From Voacanga thouarsii (lineage: Eukaryota > Streptophyta > Magnoliopsida > Gentianales > Apocynaceae), in contig JANUWF010002207.1 of NCBI GenBank assembly GCA_026120185.1, positions 2,516,894 to 2,580,893 on the forward strand: DNA of 64,000 nucleotides, read 5' to 3'. The position numbers and the translations under genes were made by a program. The notes under the pieces were generated by a model, which was not told the origin of the DNA, made no database searches, and saw nothing but the letters and a program-made list of their open reading frames with translations. Below are positions 56,785 to 64,000 of the stretch, in pieces; position 1 is the first letter of the stretch; every line of letters starts with the position of its first letter.

Positions 56785-58283
56785 TAGGGGCTAAAATCAC
56801 CATTGTTTTCCTAGTTATTTAAGGTTGTTTTAGGATACATTTGTTGTAATAACTTGACATATTCCTTCATTTTGACATTTTGATTGTAAAAAGTGTTTTT
56901 GGTAAATTTGTGCAGATTTGAGTAAAAATCGAGCAAAAAGTGAACAATTCCAAAATGTACCTAATACCAGGCCCATCTAAGGGACTAGGCACCGAGTCCA
57001 TTCTGGTCTAGCAAAGGAATTTGAGCAAATTTTAGTACAAAAGCATAACAGACTTGGTTCCAAGTCTGGTAAATGTACCTGGCACCGAGTCCATTCTATT
57101 TGTCGATGAGAAAAAACAAAAAATAGAGCAAAGATAAGGGACAAATAGGGTGCACCTGGTGCCAGGTACGCTCTTGAAGGCGAATATTCTATGCATGAAA
57201 TTAGGAATTATCCAATAATTTTGGTAGTTTCCTAATCCAATTTGGCCAAGACTTCCTAAGCCACGAATTTAGCATCCACGGGGCTTATAAAAGCACAAGA
57301 AAACACAATGATTGAAAGAGAGAGAGGTGGATCCAAGAGCATAAATTTCCAATCACACATTGAAGGAGGAATTCACCCAATCAAAGAGGATTGTTCAAGA
57401 GAGTCTTCAAGGAAGAAAACGGAGCTTGTCTATGAATGGTTTCTTTTACCTTTGATTTCTTTTCCTTTAACAAGGATGTATTTAATGTTTTTACTATAAA
57501 TTAACATTATTTTAGGATTCATCATTTTATATTAATTTAATTATTTGATCAATACTTTGTCATCTTTGGTGTTTGATTACTTGTTATCATTGGTTATTGA
57601 TGTGAGTTCTTCTAATTGACTTGGGACGATGATGTTAGAAGTTTTATTGCATTGATTTCGTATTTATCTAATCTTGATGGACTTGAGTGACGAAGTTAAG
57701 ATTATAGGACTAAGTAATCAAAGATTAGTTGATTTCACCTTGAGTAAAGGGTTGTTATCTAATTTCATGCTTATAAGGAATCATGCCTAATGTATGTCTT
57801 AGTTATGTTAGCTTGATTTTAAATCTATTAATAAAAATCAAAAGATAGCAATTCCATGGATTGGAAAATGAAGTAGGATTTATTTAAGTAGATTTACGAC
57901 TTGGAAAACGATTCAATTTTACTTTCTATTCCTTCATGATACCAAGATGATAATTAATTGAGAGAATTGCTCGTCGGTTCATTCCCATATTTTCTAGGAT
58001 ACTTGTCTAAATTGAATAATCCTACATCCTTGAGTTGCATATATATATTTTTATTTTTCTTTTTATTATTTTCTCACTTTATTTGGATCGGTTAAATAAT
58101 GAATGAAAAGTGATTTGTGTGTAGTTGTTCCTTTGAGGATCGATACTGGTTAATTCTCTACACTATGCCTACAATGAGTATACTTGCTCGTATGTATATT
58201 TTAGGGTTAATGTTTTAATTAAAACTTGACTAAGGGTTGGATTTAAATTTGATAATTTTTATGCACCCAAAATTTACGCATCA
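56785..58283 (+). repeat. Athila-like 5' LTR (about 1.5 kb)
   Basis: Collinear with 27056-28633 and with the reverse complement of 58593-61789. It ends TTACGCATCA directly before the PBS. The TATA box is at 57286-57293. Three clusters of GC-rich words lie at about 56959-57005, 57055-57095 and 57152-57175. The ORF at 57308-57499 is not credible. Confidence 0.85.
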
Positions 58284-58288
58284 AGATT

Positions 58289-58307
58289 TTGGCGCCGCTG
58301 CCGGGGA
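58289..58307 (+). other. Primer-binding site, tRNA-Asp type
   Basis: TTGGCGCCGCTGCCGGGGA matches the Athila PBS with a single T to C change. It is the best preserved of the three in the window. Confidence 0.9.
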
Positions 58308-58592
58308 ACAATATCATGAAAATTTAGATTTTGTTGATTTAACTATGCTTATATGTTAATATATTTATATGTAAATATATAAATATGTGTATATGTTCTT
58401 TGTGTGACAATGTGCCATATTTTGTTTTCTTGTATACTTGCATTGGCAATGTCTCTATTTGTTAATCTTTTCTAACCAACCGTGTAAACATGTACCTTAA
58501 CTAACTAACTTGATTTCTTATTATAATGTGTATAGATGATGCTAACAAGTTATTTTGTATAGGTAAGATGGCCAATTGGAGTATGGGATGGT
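58308..58592 (+). other. Athila-like leader, left of solo LTR insertion
   Basis: Shares TTTTGTTGATTTA and the following AT-rich stretch with 28675-28760. It ends in the TSD ATGGT (58588-58592) and resumes at 61795. Gag coding sequence is not recognisable here. Confidence 0.6.
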
Positions 58593-61500
58593 TGATGTGT
58601 TTGAATTTGGGTATATAAATATATAAAAGTAATTACATTTCCAATCAAGTTTAAATTAAAACGTTAACCCCAAATTACACATGTGAGCAAGCATACTCAT
58701 CATTAAGCATAGCATAGGGTTTAAAACAAGTGGTGATCCTCCAAGAACAAGTTTTCATTAATCACTTTTATTTCATTGTTTAACCTACTCAATAAAGTGG
58801 AAAAGAATAAAAAGGAAAATAAAAAAAAAAAATATATATACATGTCAATGATGGAGATTTATGTAACTCAAACCATTATTTTGACAAACATGACCTTAAA
58901 GTGCCTAATCATTATCATAACTAATTATTCTCTTAGCATCATGAAGGATTAATATAGATTCACTTATTTTCCAATCCATGAAATCACAATCTTTTAGACA
59001 AATTAGCATCACCTATCATGTTTCAACTAATTCACCCAAAAGATGTATTAAATATAATCCTTAATTAAATTTCCATATCTTGGCAAATTTAAAACATGAA
59101 ATTAACCGATGAATCCTTATCCTAGCAAACATTAATTAATCTTTAATTACCTAGTTCTTATCAATTAACCCCTTTTCCAAGCAAGTTAATAGATAACAAA
59201 TATGAAATTAATGAATTGAAACCACCAGCAACCCCTTTTCCAAGTAAGTTAATGTAAAGAAACAACAAATTAATTTCGTAATTAGCATATGTAATTAAAT
59301 ACGAAGAATAACAATCAATTAATCAAAAGATCAAAATAACTCTAAAAAATCATGAATCCTGAAAACCATGTCAAATTACAATAAAATAATTAATACATCA
59401 TTATTCAAGAAAAAGAAAACAAAGTTAAAAGAAAGCACTCAAAAACAAGCCTCCTTCTTCTTCCTTCGTATACTCTCTTGTACAATCCTCCTTGAACTAA
59501 AGAATTTCTCCTTTAATTTGAGTGATTTTCTATTTTGATATGTGAATTCTGTTTTTTCCTTGTGTTTTCCCTCCATTTATAGGCTTTAGCAGTACGTAAA
59601 ATTGTTCCTCTAGGGTTTCTGGCCGACTAGAAGTAGGAAAATACTAAAACTCTGCAAATTGCAAAAAAAATGTGCGCAAAAAATCAAAGCACCAGGGCAC
59701 AGCCGACACCGCCTGTCCTGCCTAGGGCCGGCACCGGTTGTGGTCTGTTTTTCCATTCATTCGACGATTTTTCTTGATTTTGGCACCAACTGTTAGTGTT
59801 GTGCCCTAAAGGCAATCACTTGTGTCATATATATTGCATATTAAATTAATAAGAGGCAGTCTTTATCTTTCAGTTTGATTGTTATATCTAAACATGTGTA
59901 CAAACCATTAGATAAAGTCCCTAGTACAACACAGTGTTAAGGAAATCATGATAGAGATCATGATGTGAGATCCCTACTACACTATGCAGTGTTTGTACTT
60001 AAATAATCCCCAGTCATAGTATTAATAAGATGGGACATTATTAATACGCCAAGACTAGCACATGTTATATCTCTTGATTGGATCAAGCGGTGGTTCTCAT
60101 ATCCGTGAGTATTGGGATACTCAGGATTAACGTGTGGATGTTTGTTTTGGAACAAGTTCATTAGATGACCTAGCTACGAGATAATCAATTGGATAACTAT
60201 TTAGTGCTAGTGATAAAATCTCATTATAGCAAGTGTGCAAGTATCCTTAGACTTGAGATCTGAAGGTACTTTGTTTAACGAGCGTTGAACTTTGATTCTA
60301 ATATTTGGAGTCTTATCTAGGACTGCCTATGGGATGGATATTGGGTACAACGTAAAGTAAACGAAAGTAGTTGAGAAAATCAATAAAGGATTCACCACTC
60401 CTAATAGTAGGAGAGTATATCTCAAGGCTACTTGTAGAAATCATTACTCATGAAGTCCTTAGCCAAGGAGACTATGTGATCGAAATGGTTCCATTTGATA
60501 CACATATCGAGTAATGGATTTCTTGAACAAGTACTAAAATTTTCGGGCGGAATTAATAATATTCTGGAGGGAGTTGGCACTAATTCCATGCTCTAGACCG
60601 AATGAGATATTGTATGGTGAAAGGAGTTTATTGCACTGATAATTTGCTATTGAAAGGTTCATGTCAAGCCACTTGACTTTCTGGACTTTTGGGTGGTCAA
60701 GAGTCATTGCTGGATGTCTCTCTTGATATGCTAAATATGGATTTATTAATTAGAGAATTAATAAATTTAATCCTTTATTTTATTAAGGATTATTAATTCT
60801 AATATTGTTAGAATTAATTCATATTATGCTACCAATAAGACCAGGAAACCTAATGGGTCACACACAATAAAGGTTTGAATGCTCAAAATATATTATTTGA
60901 TAATATTGTGGGGTTAATTAAGAGAAGTGAATATATTTATAGGTGAATTATAAGTTTGTTATAATTCATAGGATCTAATTGTAATTAAGTAAACTTCAAG
61001 GACCAATTTATTGATAATTGGACGTTGAAGGACTAAGTTACAATTTACAGTAATTATAAATCTATAAATATAAGGAAACGGTTTCCTTAGGGCAAGAGAC
61101 ATAGACTATTCATGCAATAACAGAGAAACCGTTTCTTTGCCTCTCTCTTGATCAAACCCTAGCCTCCTAAATTCTACTAGCATAGAATTGTGAGATTGTG
61201 AGCGTTCAACCTTGTGTGGATTATCATTAGAGGGAGTTATTTCTTGGACTTCAGTTGAGCTACTGTGAACTGCTTTTGTGATCTGGATCGCGCCTGCGTT
61301 CTTGGAACAAGAAAAATTAAAATTCCGGCTTCAAAAGGTAATAAGTGTGATCTTCTCTTTTCCCCGTTTCTACTACAAACTCGTGATCCATGGCTTGGAT
61401 ATCTTGCTATTTTTTGCTGCGTTTAATCTGTTTAATTAATTTAGAAATCCTACACCAACCCTTCCAGAGTGCAGCTGGTGCCACCTCTAGCCTCCCAGGC

Positions 61501-61789
61501 TGTGTCGGTTCTGTTCTGTTCCACTCTGTTTCACTGATTTTTTGTTACCTCGAAGTGCATACCAGCAGCACGTGGCCGGCGCCGGTTCCCCTGTCCTGGC
61601 CGGCGCCACCTCTATTCTGCTTGGCGATGTTTCTGTCTTATTTTACCCTTAAAATCTAAAATAATGCACAAAATACCTTTCCAAGGGTAAAATCTCAAAT
61701 ATGAAGGAATATGACCAGTTATTGTACAACATGTATCATAAAATGGTCTCAAATAACTAGAAAATATATGACTAATTTAAGTCCTATCA
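58593..61789 (-). mobile_element. Athila-like solo LTR with perfect TSD, itself interrupted
   Basis: Starts TGATGTG and ends CCTATCA, the reverse complement of TGATAGG...CACATCA, so the ends are TG/CA. The flanks are identical: ATGGT at 58588-58592 and 61790-61794. Removing the copia solo LTR (59791-61454 plus 5 bp) leaves about 1.53 kb, matching the full-length family LTRs. TATA box is the complement of 59573-59581. GC-rich words flank the copia insertion (59688-59745, 61560-61615). It sits in another Athila-like element of opposite direction. Confidence 0.93.
59791..61454 (+). mobile_element. Copia solo LTR with perfect TSD (1664 bp)
   Basis: Runs TGTTAGTGTTGTGC...AAATCCTACA, the same family as 54649-56341. 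Flanks CCAAC (59786-59790) and CCAAC (61455-61459) are identical. No internal part remains, so it formed by LTR-LTR recombination. The ORF at 61390-61659 crosses its right end and is not a gene. Confidence 0.95.
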
Positions 61790-61794
61790 ATGGT

Positions 61795-62387
61795 ATCCTA
61801 ACATGGCTTACGGGATGACATCTTGACCATCTGACTCTATTGCCTTAGAAGGGTGTTGGAAAAATTTACCACCCATGTTACTATACATTTTTATGAGATA
61901 GATAACACATTGGCAAAATTTGAGGACATGGTTAGAAATATGGAAAGTCAAATTCGGTTTTTAATAGATTAAGTGATAAATTTGCCATTTGCAGTTGAAG
62001 CATAACGTGATTCACTGCTATTACATTATGAAGTGGTAAGGAGCTACCCAATCCTAGCACGGAATCGATATCATCATAGAAAAACGGGCTAGAACCAGCC
62101 CCTCTTTTTGAACCTTTTGAAAAACAAACTAAAAAAATAAGATTTTTAGCCACCGGTACCTTACCCCACTCGCCTACATAAAGTAAGAAAAGATGCACAA
62201 TTTGGCAAGTTTTTGGAAATATTTGAATAACTGCACATAAACATCCCACTTAGTGAGGCCTTGATGCACATGCCCAAAAATGAAAAATTTCTAAAAAACA
62301 TGCTTGTTACCAAAAAATAAAGTTAGAGGAATTATCCACTATAGTTTGAAATGAAGAATACTCAGCTATCTTGTAGGACCAATAACT
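61795..62387 (+). pseudogene. gag: Degenerate Athila-like Gag end and Gag-protease linker
   Basis: About 61890-61970 encodes a coiled C-terminal Gag piece (NTLAKFEDMVRNMESQIRFLI). From 62160 to 62390 come PFPHRL...KVRKDAQFGKFLEIFE, then LHINIPLSEALMHMPKNEKFLKNML, the standard Athila linker before protease, with stops and frame changes. The Gag core is missing: only about 0.4 kb of non-LTR DNA lies between the PBS and this piece. Confidence 0.75.
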
Positions 62388-62873
62388 TTGCCACAAAAAG
62401 AAAGTGATCCTGGGAGTTTTTCTATTCCTTGTCTTGTTGGGACTCTTACATTTTGTAATGCATTAGGAGACTTAGGTGTTAGCATTAATCTTTTGCCATA
62501 TAAAACTTTCAAAAAGCTAGTCCTAGGTGAACCCAAACCCAGTAGGATGAGTATTCAACTTGCAGATAGATCTATTAAATATCCTAGAGGAATAGTGTAA
62601 GATATACTAGTTAAAGTGGATAGATTTATATTTGCAATGTATTTTGTTATTGTTGATATGGATGAAGATTCTAAAGTCCCTTTATTCTTAGGTCGACCTT
62701 TTTTAGCAACTGCCAAAGCCTTAATTGATATTCATGGTGGAAAATTGACACTTAGGGTTGGGGACGAGGAAGTCATTATCAAAATCCACAAAAGAATGCA
62801 ACATCCTATTTTTTATGATGATTCTTGTTTAAGAATTTATATTCTTGATGATCCTATATTTGACTTTGTGTAG
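62388..62873 (+). pseudogene. pol: Athila-like protease, one internal stop
   Basis: Blocks in order: DPGSFSIPCLVG, ALGDLGVSINLLPYKTFKKL (catalytic DLG), MSIQLADRSIKYPRGIV, a TAA stop at 62598-62600, then VDRFIFAMYFVIVDMDEDSKVPLFLGRPFLATAKALIDIHGGKL. This is the retropepsin-like protease of Athila Pol. Apart from the one stop it is nearly open. An acidic linker follows (HPIFYDDSCLRIYILD). Confidence 0.88.
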
Positions 62874-64000
62874 CAACCTTTTGTCCAATGTTATATGGAA
62901 CAATCCATTGCATATTTGCAGGACTCGAATAAAGGCCATAAGTTGGGAAAGTTTGAGGAAATTAAAAGAGGCAGTTTGGGAAGGATGAAGTCATCTATTG
63001 AGGAACCCCCAGAATTGGTCTTGAAAGACCTCCCCGAGCACTTAGAATATGCATTTTTGATAAAAGGTGAAAAACTGCCCGTAATAATTACAAAAGACCT
63101 TACCTGCAAATAGAGGACCAAATTGGTAAATCTATTGGGAAAATATAAGGGAGTCATTGCATGAAAAATCACAGATGTTAAGGAAATTAGCCATTCCTTT
63201 TCTACTCACAAAATCTTGTTAGAAGAAGGAGCTAAACTCATAGTGCCACCCTAACGTAGGTTAAACCCAAACATGAGTGCTGTGGTAAAAGGTGATGTGA
63301 TTAAACTCTTAAATTCCGGTATCATTCACCCTATTTTGGATAGTATTTGGGTTTGTCCAACACAAGTGGTACCAAAGAAGGAAGGAATAACTATGAACCC
63401 AAATGAAAAAAATAAATTGATCCCAATGAGATTGGTAACTGGTCAGAGGGTTTGCATTGATTATAGAAAATTGAATCAAGCAACTAGGAAAGACCATTTT
63501 CCTCTCCCTTTCATTGACCAAATGTTATAAAGATTAGCAAGATATGAGTTTTATTACATTTTAGATGGTTTTTTTGGATACTTTCAAATTCCCATAGCAC
63601 TGGAAGATCATGAAAAGATAACCTTTACATGCCCTTTTTGTATTTTTGCATATAGATGTATGCCTTTTGGTCTTTGCAATAGTCCCAGAACATTCCAACG
63701 GTGTATGATGGATATTTTTAAAGGGCTTATGGGAGACGTCATGGAGGTATTTATCGATGATTTTTCTATTGTTGGTGATTCTTTTGATTTGTGTTTGGCT
63801 AATTCGGAGAAGGTACTTCAAAGGTGTGAAGAGACCAACCTTATGCTTAATTAAGAAAATGCCACTTCATGGTGTAAGAAGGTATAGTATTCGGACACAA
63901 AATTTCAAAGAAAGGTATTGAGGTTGATAGGGCCAAGATTGAGATAATTAAGAAACCACCTTCTCTAAATTCCGTGAAGGCTATTCAAAGTTTTCTTAGT
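62874..64000 (+). pseudogene. pol: Athila-like RT, broken and cut by window edge
   Basis: The linker has PPELVLKDLPEHLEYAFLIKGEKLPVIIT. RT begins near 63200 (RRLNPNMSAVVKGDVIKLLNSGIIHPI), followed by VCIDYRKLNQATRKDHFPLPFIDQML, a stop at 63528-63530, FTCPFCIFAYRCMPFGLCNSPRTFQRCM, and catalytic VFIDDFSIVGDSF (near 63750). After a stop at 63852-63854 the thumb continues in a shifted frame (GHKISKKGIEVDRAKIEIIKKPP) to the window end. RNase H and integrase would lie to the right. Confidence 0.9.

Larger units (their letters stand above)
56785..64000 (+). mobile_element. Athila-like Ty3/gypsy element, right end outside window
   Basis: 5' LTR, tRNA-Asp PBS, a leader interrupted by a solo LTR, a degenerate Gag end, protease and RT, then the window ends inside RT. 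The order and the protein blocks are Athila-type. Most of Gag is missing, and stops interrupt pol. The left boundary is placed at the block homologous to TGTTAGGGGCTAAAATC; the TG itself is altered here (TTAATAGGGGC). Confidence 0.85.

Noticed and set aside
61390..61659. 89-codon ORF with hydrophobic stretches
   Set aside because: It crosses the junction between copia and Athila-like LTRs, so it cannot be an ancestral gene.

Overview
The window is AT-rich plant nuclear DNA made almost entirely of LTR retrotransposons nested in one another. I see no host gene, rRNA or functional tRNA gene. The plant assignment rests on three element types: a Ty3/gypsy chromovirus with a C-terminal chromodomain and very long (about 4.3 kb) LTRs, probably Tekay/Del clade; Athila-like gypsy elements with a tRNA-Asp primer-binding site and Athila-type Gag, protease and RT; and a plant-type Ty1/copia element. 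The species cannot be read from the sequence. All gag-pol genes are broken by stops, frameshifts, deletions or insertions.

Left part (1-18290): a forward Tekay-like element. The 5' LTR is cut by the window edge (1-4000), followed by a PBS, an intact 176-codon ORF, and broken gag and pol. The downstream half is present twice. Unit 1 (about 6079-9824) runs from protease into integrase, jumps into the middle of an LTR, reaches the LTR end and continues into 3' flanking DNA. After a 17-bp filler, unit 2 (9842-17162) restarts at protease, goes through the full 3' LTR (12503-16770) and enters the same flank, a copia LTR relic. Both units share an integrase deletion and a stop codon, so this is one element with a tandem duplication followed by a deletion.

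Middle (18290-34773): remains of Athila-like elements (LTR, PBS, gag fragments, and an ORF of the plant transposon-protein type but no recognisable pol). They are interrupted by a 4345-bp Tekay solo LTR on the minus strand with perfect CATTT target-site duplications (22543-26887), and by an old minus-strand copia LTR carrying a 232-bp tandem duplication (32136-34135).

Right-middle (34774-56341): a copia element flanked by GCTGC/GTTGC. Its RT gene is split by a complete minus-strand Tekay element (39389-53451; flanks TTGAA/CTGAA) with two LTRs, PPT, PBS, broken gag-pol and an uninterrupted 176-codon upstream ORF.

Right end (56342-64000): an Athila-like element that leaves the window (5' LTR 56785-58283, PBS, protease, RT). 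Its leader holds an Athila-like solo LTR (58593-61789; TSD ATGGT), which itself holds a copia solo LTR (59791-61454; TSD CCAAC).

The most interesting signals are a tRNA/SINE-like module with A-box and B-box motifs inside every Tekay LTR, an intact acidic upstream ORF with SUMO-interaction-like motifs, the duplication with filler DNA, and repeated short GC-rich words in the U3 of Athila-like LTRs.
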